Source: Blepharisma japonicum (Eukaryota > Ciliophora > Heterotrichea > Heterotrichida > Blepharismidae). Taken from it: a stretch of 64,000 nt of DNA. Shown here piece by piece: positions 9,693 to 20,407 of this stretch; positions within the stretch are counted from its first letter, which is position 1, and every line of letters starts with the position of its first letter. Where the stretch lies: assembly GCA_949751835.1 (NCBI GenBank), contig CATKHK010000015.1, forward strand, positions 124,001 to 188,000. Reading direction: 5' to 3'. The position numbers and the translations under genes were made by a program. Below the pieces are notes generated by a model that was not told where the DNA came from, ran no database searches, and saw only the letters and a program-made list of their open reading frames with translations.

Positions 9693-11243
9693 TTATATTT
9701 TATAGGCTGGCCATAACAATGAGCTCCAAATGAACATTTGGCATAAAATGTGGAAAACGCATAGTCAATTAGAGCATAGATCTGACCTAACGTTGAGTTA
9801 ACTGAGGATAATTATAAAAATTAGCAGTTTTTAAGCTTCACAATTAATAACTCGAATTTAGTGGTTACTAAAATGGTCTAATTTAGCTTAAATTATAGAC
9901 GGGACTTATATATTTTCTATACTAAAAGTCATCAGAAAATTTCTTTAATGACATTTAAAGCAATAAATTAATTAAGAAATTTATCAAATATTAATAAATT
10001 TACTTTAGAACATTCCGGAAATCTAAAAGGTGAAAAAACATTTTGTTAAATATTAGAATTCCTTGATGAGATATTCTTTGGCTGGCTAGGTCATTAAATT
10101 TAGCAATTAATGAACTCTTGGAAACTCAGAGGAAGCTGAACCTAAGTAGACAACTTTAGAGTCAAAAAAATTAATTTCCCGATATTGTAGAGTTGCTTAA
10201 TAGCTTTCTATTTTGCATTTTTCGCTTGTTTTTGGCTTTTAGTAGAGTAAATAACTAGGTATTTTCCAATTATAATTCTTCGCCAATTGCCATATTAGCG
10301 TTTTACCACAATTAAACCCAAAGAAATGCTGGTAAGATAAAACTGTAAATAATAAGAAAGTATTTAATAATTTTTTAGTGCCGAATCATGATTTTTTTAA
10401 GCTTTCTGTAACATCTAAAATATTTAATTTATCATTATACTTAATTATATGCTAAAATCAAAACAATAAATTTTAATTTTTAATTCTAGCGCTCTAGCTT
10501 TAAAACGGCCTCTTTTTGCTTGCTATTATCGGTAATCTTAAAATTGCAAAAGTGAAATGGCAAATTTTTTAAATTCCAAAAAATTACTTTTTGATCAAGG
10601 AATGAGAAGATTTTTATAGTAGGAAATATTAAGCAATTTATTGCAACCAAAAGATGAAATAGAATCCCTCTAGCATTGGCAGAGATAAAAGGTTAATTTT
10701 CTAAAAATGTACTTTTCATTAAGAGCACAGTAGAATAATACCATAGGTAAATATGAAAATATATGAGAAAATTAAGCCAATACAAATATTCCTGTAGGTT
10801 GAATAATTAAAGCTAATATCAATTAGAAATTTATGATAAATCAAGAAGTATTCATTATACCAGCCATTTGTCACTTTTTTTAGGCTCTAGGAGCTAAGCC
10901 TTGTGTTTTAGCATTGTTTGAAATTAATAACTAATTTATTTCTACACTTATAAACAAATAAAATCTGATCTGCCCATAACCATATCAAAAACTCATTTTT
11001 CTAAAATAATGATAACTCATTTTAATAACTTTAAAAGTAAAAATTGTGAAATTGATTTAACTTAAAATTTAGCAAACCTCTGCTAAGGTAACAAACAATA
11101 AATTGACTATTTATGCATTATTTCGTAATTAATCTAAAATTCAAACACTGGGATGATTTTCTGCTTTTAATAATTTTTTTATATCATGTGCTAGGGACAT
11201 TATACTGCGAAAGCATTACAATGGTTAATTAATAATTAAAATT
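9693..11243. other. 1.55-kb gene-poor interval
   Basis: The longest gap in the window. It is AT-rich and every frame on both strands is interrupted often by TAA/TAG, even with TGA read as Trp. I found no tRNA A/B box, snRNA-like sequence, telomeric repeat, inverted terminal repeat or transposase motif. It may hold a promoter, an unrecognised ncRNA, a decayed gene or a retained germline segment. Confidence 0.5.
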
Positions 11244-14200
11244 ATGAGTTTTCTGCTTTCTCAGCCTTTAGGTGCTTCAGATGAAAATCATTTCAACCAT
11301 GAAGGTATCAAAAATACCCAAAATCCATTTAAAAGTGCATTTTTTGAAGTATTCATCTATTCTTATCGAACAGGTCGTAAAGGAAAAAAGACTTCTTTTA
11401 CTAAGCAGATTATTTTTGTTGTTATGAACATTATATTTTGTTTACAGGCAATCAGTTTTTTATGAAATCCAGAACTGTCAATAAAGCATTGAAATAAAAC
11501 TTATTCGATTTGAGAGAGCCTAGGCTTCACCAGACTTGATAATTTTTGTTCTATTGTAGATATGTCTAATACATGCTTAGGATTTTCAAGTATTTTTCTG
11601 CTTATCTGCATTGCTGAAGTATTGGCTCTTACAATACTTTTTTATCTTAAAATGCCAATTTCTCCAAGATTTGCATTTATTCCCAGGTTTACTCTATCAA
11701 GTTTATGCAATATATTGCAAATACCAATTGTAACATTACTTATGATGACATTAAAATATAACTTGTTTACCTATGATAATATAGAAGAGTATCATGATAA
11801 TAACAGCACTGAAAAGCTAAAAATTAGCTCAGGCCTTATAATTCCTATTATATTACTTCTTGTCGCAAATTTTATTATTGCTATATGTAAAATAATGTTT
11901 TCAGGGGAAATCAGACATAAATATGCAGAATTTAATATTTCTGCACGTTCTCACTCAGAATACCAAAAATTGATTATAATTCAAAATTATTTTCTGATAT
12001 TTTTATATGTTGCCTTACAGAAAGATCACTTTATTTATTTTCAAATTATTTTTTTCTTAGTCTCTTTTCAATTTTTGCTTGCAATTTACCGTAAAGCTCC
12101 ATATTATTCTAAATTTGCAAACTTTGTGATATCATGCCAATATTTATCAAATTGCCTTGTCAGCTCATTTTTTTTACTCGGATACTTAATAGACGATTCT
12201 CATTCAATTTATCTAATGTCAATAATTCTAACCCCGCTAGGAATACTATTACTTGGCCATTTTTATATAAATTCCAGCACAAAAAATCTTGATTTAAAAT
12301 GATTTCTATCTAAAAATCGAACCTTAAATCCTTTTGATTTTGAGCTGCACATGAGAAAATTTCTATTAAATCCTACCAACAAAAATATTGACGATATTAT
12401 CAAAATATTTGCAATTAGTTATTTAAAAACTAAAATTTGGAAAAATAAAATGTTTATTATATGAGAAGCAAATTTTTGTTTTTTTACAATGGAAGACTCA
12501 AGCTTAGCCAAATTTAAACTCTCCAAAGCTCTTTATGCAAATTCTAGTTTAGAAGGCGACTTTCGTGTATACCAATGTTTAAAATGGTTTTCAGAAAATG
12601 ACAGCTTAAATGAAGAAGCCAAATTTTTATATTATTTAAACAAGCTTGAACAAGCTAAAAAGGAAGACGAAGTATTATGTATGAAACTTATGCAACTTTG
12701 GAGCGAAATATCTTCTGCATCTCCAAGGCTAAAAAAATTAAACAACCAAATCACAAAAATTTGCAAATCTTTAAACATTGTTCAGACTTTATATGCTGAG
12801 CTTGTAATAAGGTTTAATAAAAGTATTGAGCCATATGTTCTTTATGGAACATTCTTGCAATCAATAATGCTTGAAAATGATAAATCCCAACAATTATTAA
12901 GTAAGCAAGAGTCATTGACCAAGCAATATTTTCAAAGCCATCTAAAAGAGATTAATCAATTTAATTTTTATGACGAAAAAAATGGAATTTTGTTAGTTTC
13001 ATGCGAAAAGGAAACACTGGGTGAAATTCGGTATGTAAATGTATCAGGTGCACAGATACTTCATACTAAAATAAGAGATTTAGTTGGAAGCAGCTTTTCT
13101 GGCATATTTCCATCACCTTTTGATGTATATATAATGAGATGCTTGTATAAACATGCACATTTATCAACAAATTCGGAGCTTCAACTGCCTTCAACATTAT
13201 TTATAAAAAATGCAAGTGGGTTTTTAATTGAAGTTGATATAAAAATTCTGCTAGTTGCTATAGACTGCTGACCATTTCTCTTGATGATTTTTAAAGAAAA
13301 AATAGCAAAAAGCCACTTTGCAGTTATTTCAGAAAAAGGAATAATTTATGATTACAGCATGAATTTTCCTGGATTTTTGAACCATAAAGCACTTTTTGGG
13401 ACTAAAATAAACAAAATTTTTCCAAATGTTGATATTACAAAATATCCACCTTTTACACCTGCGTTTACGAAACTGCATGGACAAAACATAGCTGTTTTAT
13501 GGGGATATAAAGAAATTACAGAATTTAAGATGAATTATTTAGTATTAATAAAAGATGACGAAGAAATTATGCTGTGAATGAAAAGTGAAGAATTTAATGG
13601 CAGAGAAAACCATAAAAAAAGGTTCAGTTTAAAGCAGGAGTTCGATGAAGATGCATTCACCGCTAAAGTAAATTTCAATGAAGTGATAGATTATAGCCCA
13701 TCCCTAAAATATGACGATATGAGTATAAGTTATGAATCCAATGATACTTTACTCAAATCTGACGAGGATGAAACTACTATTACTCAAGTCCCTGCAAAAA
13801 GGGAACGTGAACGTGAGCTATCATTATACGAAAAATCATTAACCGGAACACTACAGTCTCAAAGTTCATTAAGCCTCAGCAGAAGTGCTTACGGTGTCCA
13901 AATTTTATTTACCTTATCCAAAAAAATTAAAATCTTTAATATTTTCCTCATTTTATCAGTAACTTATATGCAGATTTTAGCCATAATTATCACTAACAGT
14001 GCAGTACTTATTTATTCAGCCCAAGAAGTTGCCAATGCAAACAATTTTGATGCATTAATTTCTATTTCTAACATCCAAAATTCCTTTTGTGACCTATCTG
14101 CTCATGCCAGAGCTTTTTATGCATCATATTTTATAGGTAAGAACAAAGCTGCAATGGATTTCCAGATAACGAATATAGAAGAAAATATAAATCTCCTTAC

Positions 14201-15539
14201 TGATATCCATTCAAATTTATTATCAAATCTTACTGATTGAAAAACTTGTTCAATTTATGAGATTTTTACTGATAATTTGGTGCCTATATGAACTGGGGAG
14301 AACTTGGATGAGCTCCAAAAAATTAATTTGATTGATACAATATCAGAGTTTATAAAACACGTATTTTATAATTAGTCAGAGTCTATTATATCTGCTTGAA
14401 ATGAAGGCATAGTCCTCATAAACTCAATAAAATTCCTAGCTTTAAATGGTATGTCAGGGCCATTTCACTATTGCAAGTCCTCTATCACAAGCCTAGTTTC
14501 TTGTGAGAAAAATGATATAGATATACTTTCAAATAAAATTGACATATTACTAGCAAGTGGGCTTATCATGTTTGGCATCTGCATGCTAATTCTAATACCT
14601 TTTTCTTATACAGTTGACACAAAATTAAGTAATTTTTGAAACCATATAAAAGTAGCTACACATGAGTCTTATAGTGAGCTTAAACATGCCTGTTTTAATA
14701 GGTTATCTAATATACATGGGGCACTTGAAATTATCCCTCATGAACATTCCAACAGATTAAGAGCTAGTTCAGGGGATTTTAGAAATTTGTGGAGATATAT
14801 ATGGAGGATAGCGATATTATTTTTGTTTGCACTGATTTTTTATCTTGTTATTAGGTTCGCTATATATGAAAAATGCAGTGATTATTTGATGGCTAGGCCT
14901 GAATTTCTTATGATTTTTGCAAATAGGAAAATTTATATCACAATTATGTCGTTTTGACAAGGAGAAGCTTGATTGAAAAATTCATCATCACAAGATTCGC
15001 TTGATCTTTTTCTGAATAACCATTATGAGTTTAATCAACAATTTACAGAATTTCTCAAAGTCTATAAATTAGTAGATTTATCAAGTAAAAAATTGCGAGA
15101 GAAAAAATTTTCTGATTTTTTTTCTTCTGAATTTACAAAAAAACTATTTGAAAGCTATGATTCGACAGATCCATTCAATAAGTATGGGATTTATTCTGCG
15201 TATTGGATCACTTTATTTGATGGGTTTTATCTTATTGGCCAAGATAAATCTTCATTAGCGGCCATAAAAATTATGATGGCAGAGCATATAAATCTTGAAG
15301 AGGGGTGGGACGATACAGTTGATTATGCTAATAGTAAATCCAAAGAAATGATAGCAGATAAACTGACCGAAATGATCATAACGACATGTTTATATTTTTT
15401 TGTGTCTATTTCACTGTATCTTCTGTTTTATGTCCCCTATCTAAAATCTGAACAAGAAAAAATTAAAAAAATGCGTATGATAGCAAGTTTGATCCCTATC
15501 CAGTCATCTATGAATAGAAGGTCCTCGATTACTATTTAA
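11244..15539 (+). CDS. TmcB/TmcC-like multipass protein with PAS domain
   Basis: A 1426-residue protein once many in-frame TGA are read as Trp and a 15-nt intron at 14361-14375 is removed. The N-terminus (about 45-350) has several hydrophobic segments. A soluble helical region follows (about 420-560; LSKALYANSSLEGDFRVYQ, LLSKQESLTKQYF), matching the TmcB/TmcC TPR-like part of ciliate 'tiny macrocysts B-like' proteins. Next is a PAS-like domain (about 575-660; ETLGEIRYVNVSGAQIL, LVGSSFSGIFP). An acidic linker leads to further TM segments (about 890-920, 1080-1110, 1190-1220, 1370-1400). The family is expanded in ciliates and suspected to be sensory; function is unproven. The ATG at 11244 is the first in the frame. 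Confidence 0.75.
14361..14375 (+). other. 15-nt intron in TmcB-like gene
   Basis: GTATTTTATAATTAG, phase 0, following a His codon. Its own in-frame TAG would stop translation if retained. Position 10 is A. Confidence 0.85.
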
Positions 15540-15770
15540 TTATATTGTGAATATTATATATTTTATACAAAACTAATTTTAACTATCAAAAATTATTATT
15601 TCCTTAAATCGGTACAATTTATAAAACATCAAATAAGACCAGAATTTCCTTATTTAATTTTTTTAAAAATTGCTATAAATTGCCTCAAAAGTGATTTTTA
15701 CTTAAAAGCCAATAAAGAAAAAAATTTCCGATATCTTAAATTGGCGGAAATTCCATATTTAAATTAAATC

Positions 15771-16259
15771 ATGTTAGATAATCGAGGACTTTGTAGTGAC
15801 CTTCTACATCATTCTCTGCTAACTCCAACACATTCCAAATCCTATAGAAAAAAAAGCTCTCGGAAGCGGAAAAGAAAAACAAACGACCAAATCATGCTTC
15901 TGCAAAGAGAATTCGAGAATAACCCAGAATGAAATAAAGACTCATTAGCCCGCCTAACAAAACTGACAGGTCTTACTGAGGCTCAAGTGTACAAATGGGG
16001 CTGGGACCAGAAGAAAAAGATTGAGTTTTCTTCATATTCAAAGCTTCCGTCCACACTTAGCTTGTCTCAGTTATTTGAAAACGAGTGTACTCAGGTTTTA
16101 TATAAACCTCAAGAAAATAATATAAGCGAGCTATTTGTTGATAATAACATGAAGTGTAAAGAAGTCATGCCGCCACTTGCTGTTGATATGGATTTGCTGC
16201 TGATTCAAAAATCGTATCGAAGATCAATGGAAGCCTTTGGGCTTCATAGGAATATCTAG
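15771..16259 (+). CDS. Homeodomain-like DNA-binding protein
   Basis: A 162-residue protein. Residues about 31-85 read as a homeodomain: a basic arm RKKSSRKRKRKTN, helix 1 QIMLLQREFENNP, helix 2 DSLARLTKLTG, and recognition helix LTEAQVYKWGWDQKKK. The usual W-F-x-N motif appears as W-G-W-D, so the canonical Asn51 is Asp and Phe49 is Gly. The rest is not conserved. It is probably nuclear and may bind DNA, although the altered helix makes specificity unsure. One Trp (in NNPEWNKD) is TGA, which would truncate the protein inside the domain under the standard code. tccatatttaaatt lies 19 nt before the ATG. The gene ends at TAG. Confidence 0.65.
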
Positions 16260-16309
16260 GCCAGTATTTAATGCTATTTCTTTATAACAAAACTGTTTTT
16301 CTTTTCTCT

Positions 16310-16552
16310 CTAAATCTTTTCGAAAACTTTAAAAGTATTATCATGTGGCTTAAAAAGCCTTTTCCTCCCAAGAGTAAAGTGCGCCTTATGCAGTTTATTA
16401 CAAATGTTCCATAAGCTTCTATTTCTTCCACAAGCCAAAAACCTTTTCCCGAAATCTTCTTCTCCTAGCCGTCCCAAAAAATATTGGTTTTGTAATGAAA
16501 ATTTATAGTAAGTTGAGAGATAAAATGTCCTCGCCTCAAATGTAATTCTTAA
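16310..16552 (-). other. Open antisense frame without ATG (possible gene relic)
   Basis: 80 codons on the minus strand without TAA/TAG, ending at TAG (16310-16312). The reading is rich in Gly, Arg and Cys (for example DFGKRFLACGRNRSLW) rather than the Asn/Lys/Ile mix of AT-rich spacer. No in-frame ATG was found, and its 5' part overlaps the first exon of the coiled-coil gene on the other strand. It could be a relic or chance. Confidence 0.25.
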
Positions 16553-19500
16553 TTAGCACAAGTCTTCCAAAATCGCCTGCCAGAAGTATAAAAAGTGGAA
16601 AAAAAGATCACGAGACGAGATTTTTCGAAAAAAGATTTAACAGGCAAGCTCATGTGCGGCCAAGCAGCGCAAGGCATGACGACAGCTTTTCAAACGGCAG
16701 CCCAGGACTGCGAAAAAAAGGGCTTTCAGCCAAAAGAAGCAATATAACGAACACCCGCTATCATTTCAAGCGAGAAGACGATTCCAGCTTTATTAGCAGA
16801 CTAAGACCTAGAATGGTCCCAATTGATAAAGAGCGTTTATTTGACGAAAATCTTGAATTAAAGATGAAGCTGAACTCTGTCAATGAATATATTGTAAGGC
16901 AAAAAACCAAAATCAGCTACTTAGAAAAAGAAATTTTAAAGCGAGAAGATTTTATAGACGAGATGCGAAAACAGCCTGTTGAAAATTTATCGTCACCAGA
17001 AATAAAGCAGTATCACTTGGTAGAAGGACTGAAAAATGCTAATAAAGGCTTAAAAAGTGAACTGGAGAAAAAAGAACACGAAATTGATATGCTAAGGAGA
17101 AATTTAAAATGCACCAAATATGAAGAATTGGAGATTGAAAATCATGCGTATATTGATGAATGCACAAGACTCAGGAGACATTTAGAAAACTTAATGGGTG
17201 GAAAAAAATCCCCTACAACCCATTCGAATAATGAATTTAACCCAAGAAGCGCCCCTGAAGATTCTCCGAGTGAAAATGATAAAGCGATTATAGAAAATTT
17301 AAGACAAGAAAATACAGAAATAGTAAAAGCACTGAATAGAGGGACTGAAGAAATAAAAAAATTAAATGAAAGAATTATTGAGCTGGAAAGTGATTCTGCA
17401 AATGAAAAAAAATCAGCGACAAAAAGTTTGAAGACAGAAATCCAAAAATTAAAGCTAAAAATGGATGAAGTTAAGAGGGAAAAAGAAAAAAGTGAAGAAG
17501 AAATGGGGAATAGAATGAAAAAAATGAGCATGGAACATACAGAAAAAATAGAAAATCTCAATTTGGTTATAAGGAAGCATGAATTGACGATTTCGACATT
17601 AAAAAGTGAAATTTCGAATTTAAAAGAAGAGCTAAAGGTAAATAAAGAAGATTTAAAAGCTGGTAAAGAAGAGCTAAAGAAAAATAAAGAAGAATTAAAG
17701 GCTGCAAAAGACGAGTTAGCAAAGAAAAAAGAGCCGGAAAAGCAAATTATCATGAAAATTCCAAAATTATTTTTAAAAATGTACTTAAAAATGCAAAAAG
17801 AAAAAATAAATATTTTACAATTTTTACAAAAAATAAACAAAAATAACAAAAAATTTGACGATATATCAGAGTTTGTAGAAGAATTAAAAAGATTTGATAT
17901 AAAAATAACTGAAAATGAAGCTTTGCAAGCTATTGATAAAATAGGTGGGAAAATATCGATAGAAGAAATTATTTCAAGATATGAGCTATTTATTCAAGAA
18001 GAAATTTATTCTGAGTCAAGCTCAGAAGAGGAGGAAGAAAGTGAAGTAAGTTTTAGCCAAAATGTGAAGCCTATTTCTCCTCAGAGCTCGCCTCCTACTT
18101 CTTTGAGAACTGATGAAGAGTCAAAACTAAGCCTAAATACAACAATAAAATCTAAACCTATGATAAAAATTGAAGAAATTTCCAATGTTTTAAAGCATAT
18201 TTCACTTAGAATGCAGCTTAATAGACTACCAAAATCGTCATTATCGCAAATATTATTTGGCGAATCTTTTAGCGGCGAACAACTGGTGTCTAAAGTGCAG
18301 CTTATTGGGCTATTTGAAAACCCTCCTTTGCAATTTCGATTAAATTCAGAGCTAGATAGACTGTGCCAATATTTAATAGAACAAGAAAATATGCCACAGT
18401 CAAACATGAACTCTATTAAATCTATCATAAATAAGCTAGAAACTTCACTTGAAAACTGATTCATTTTTGAGCAAAGCGATGAATCTCAATTTGACGAGCT
18501 TTTATCAGAAGTTGTTAATAAATACAAAGTAGAGCTAGAGGCTGTTTGTACCTCTAAAGATAGCGAGAAATTAGGACAAATTACTTTTAATGAGTTTAGA
18601 GAAGCCTTAAAAGACTGCAATATTGATTTACCAGAAAATGTTTTAAAGTATATTTCATTGCTGTTTTATTCTCATAATTATGAGCTAAATTCTGCACCTT
18701 ATATGAGCTTTATACAAGCTTATGGGGATAATTATGTGGAGGATGAGTATGAAGAAGCTGGAATTTTGGAGGAAGAGCAAGCTGATATAGTTAGACAATA
18801 TTTAGCTAAAATTGCAGAAAAATTGAGAAATTTGCAGAAATCTCCTAGTGAAGTGTTTATTTCTAACGAATCAGGGCTCATTTCTCCGGATGATTTTTTA
18901 GATGGGCTAGAGACATTGGAATTAGCGAATATTGATAAAGATCATTTAAATTTTTTAATGCAAGCTTTACAATTTGAAGAAGAGCCGAAAACTTGTTGTA
19001 TACAAATAAAAGAGCTTGAAGATATTTTAAGCCATTATCATGCCACTCTCGGAGTTTTTGAAGGCAGTGCAACAAGCTCTACAAGCCACATAAAGAAAAT
19101 CTCTATGCTAGAAGGTGAAGAAAACCTAGACTACAGTGAAGACTCCCCTGAAAAATCAAATCAAAATAAGCTTTCTCAACAAATAAGCGAGGCTTCTCCA
19201 TTTGCAGGGGATCTAGCCAACTCTTTAAAACTAAAAAGTTTAGGCTCTTCTAGAGGTAACATCCCAAGCGGATCAGGAACTTTAAAAAAAAGCGATTTAG
19301 AAAATTCAGGAACTCAGTCCCATAGATTATTAGAAATAAAATATGAAAAAGGTCCTGAAAATCTATCCAAGAATTCGAGAGAAAATTGAAGTAATGAAGA
19401 ATATGAAAATGATATTGAAAGCTATCAAAGCTCAAGCACAAGAAGACAAAGATCCAGTGCGAGGGGACAGAGTGAAAAAGAAAAAAATAATGAAAAAGAA

Positions 19501-19710
19501 GAAAATTATAAAGAAATTGAGAATAAAGAGTTGAATATAGCAGAAGAAAAGGAAGAAGGAAATATAAATTTTATTGGGATGAAAGAAGGTAGGGAAATGG
19601 AAAGAGAAGAAGGGGAAGAAGAAAAAGAAGAAAATGAAGAAAAAGAAGAAAATGAAGAAAAAGGAGAAAAAGGAGAAGGAAAGGAAGAAGAAGAAGAAGG
19701 GGAAGAAGAA

Positions 19711-19742
<32 letters not shown>

Positions 19743-20364
19743 GGGAGAAGAAGAAGAAGAAGAAGAAAGGGAAGAAGAGCAGCAACAGCGAGAAGGAAAA
19801 GAAGGGGAAGAAGAAGGAGAGCAGGGAGAACAAGGTGAAGAAAGGGAAGAAGGAAAAATACAAGAAGAAAAAAATGCCAATTTGAATGAGAAAGAAGAAG
19901 AAATTTACCATGAAGAACTTGATAAAAACGAAGGAACAAAAGGGATTGATATAAACTCAAACGAAAATAGGCACGAGTCTTTTAATATGCAAAACTCTAT
20001 CGATTCCACCAAAAATAAACTTTCAGAATCAGCCCTTCAAGTGCGAACTGTAAGTCTAACTGAATCTGAGTCTTCAAATGAAGCAGTGGAGTATCCAAAC
20101 CTCAATAATCCTGCTTATGATGAAATAATAGAAAACGAGCTCGATGAAAAATCGAACAGAAGCTCAAATATTGGTAATACCAATCGAAGCCAAAAAATGC
20201 AAATTGAAGATTTAAGAGAATCAAGCGCTGAAAATCTAGTAGACGAAAAATTATTTAAACTTGAAGAAAATAAGACATCGTCAAGACTGAACTTTGAGCC
20301 TGATATCGAGCCTACAAGAAGTGATAAATCTCTTGGATCCTCTAAGAACTCTATGATAAGATAA
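16525..20364 (+). CDS. Large coiled-coil protein with acidic poly-Glu region
   Basis: A 1274-residue protein after splicing a 15-nt intron at 16542-16556, which supplies the ATG start (MSSPQ). The N-terminus is basic and Ser-rich. About residues 60-370 are long heptad-type coiled coil (NLKEELKVNKEDLKAGKEEL and similar). A middle part (about 370-850) has segments resembling weak EF-hand pairs (KFDDISEFVEELKRFDIK, KLGQITFNEFREALKDCNID). The C-terminal third is low-complexity Glu/Lys/Gly and then Ser/Asn-rich. TGA encodes Trp in ENWFIFEQ and SRENWSNEE. Such proteins in ciliates are often basal-body or axonemal, but no family is recognised and the localisation is inference. Confidence 0.75.
16542..16556 (+). 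other. 15-nt intron after fifth codon of coiled-coil gene
   Basis: GTAATTCTTAATTAG, phase 2. It joins the ATG exon (16525) to the long frame, which otherwise has no ATG start. Position 10 is A. Confidence 0.8.
19595..19870 (+). repeat. GAA/GAG-rich low-complexity tract (poly-Glu coding)
   Basis: About 280 nt almost purely of purines (GAA, GAG, GGA, AAA) within the coiled-coil gene, coding for Glu runs broken by Gly, Arg and Gln. The strand asymmetry is extreme, so the opposite strand gives long Ser/Phe/Leu frames that are artefacts. Length is likely to vary between copies. Confidence 0.9.
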
Positions 20365-20407
20365 CTTTTATTTTCATATAATTAAACTAAACAATCTTTA
20401 TAAACAT

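Noticed and set aside
9693-11243. Reading TAA/TAG as Gln through gaps gives long protein-like strings (also at 8283-8800 and in 52095-52401 antisense)
   Set aside because: More than one frame of the same DNA gives equally plausible strings, as expected from AT-rich spacer, so this is not evidence for another code or gene.
12310-12325. B-box-like word aatcgaacc suggesting a minus-strand tRNA
   Set aside because: It lies inside the TmcB coding frame and no cloverleaf arms surround it.
17142-17849. 235-residue minus-strand frame inside the coiled-coil gene
   Set aside because: Shadow of Lys/Glu-rich coding sequence; Phe/Ser-rich with no conserved motif.
19432-19960. Several long minus-strand frames rich in Phe, Ser or Leu
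   Set aside because: They are reverse complements of the purine-rich poly-Glu tract and have low complexity.
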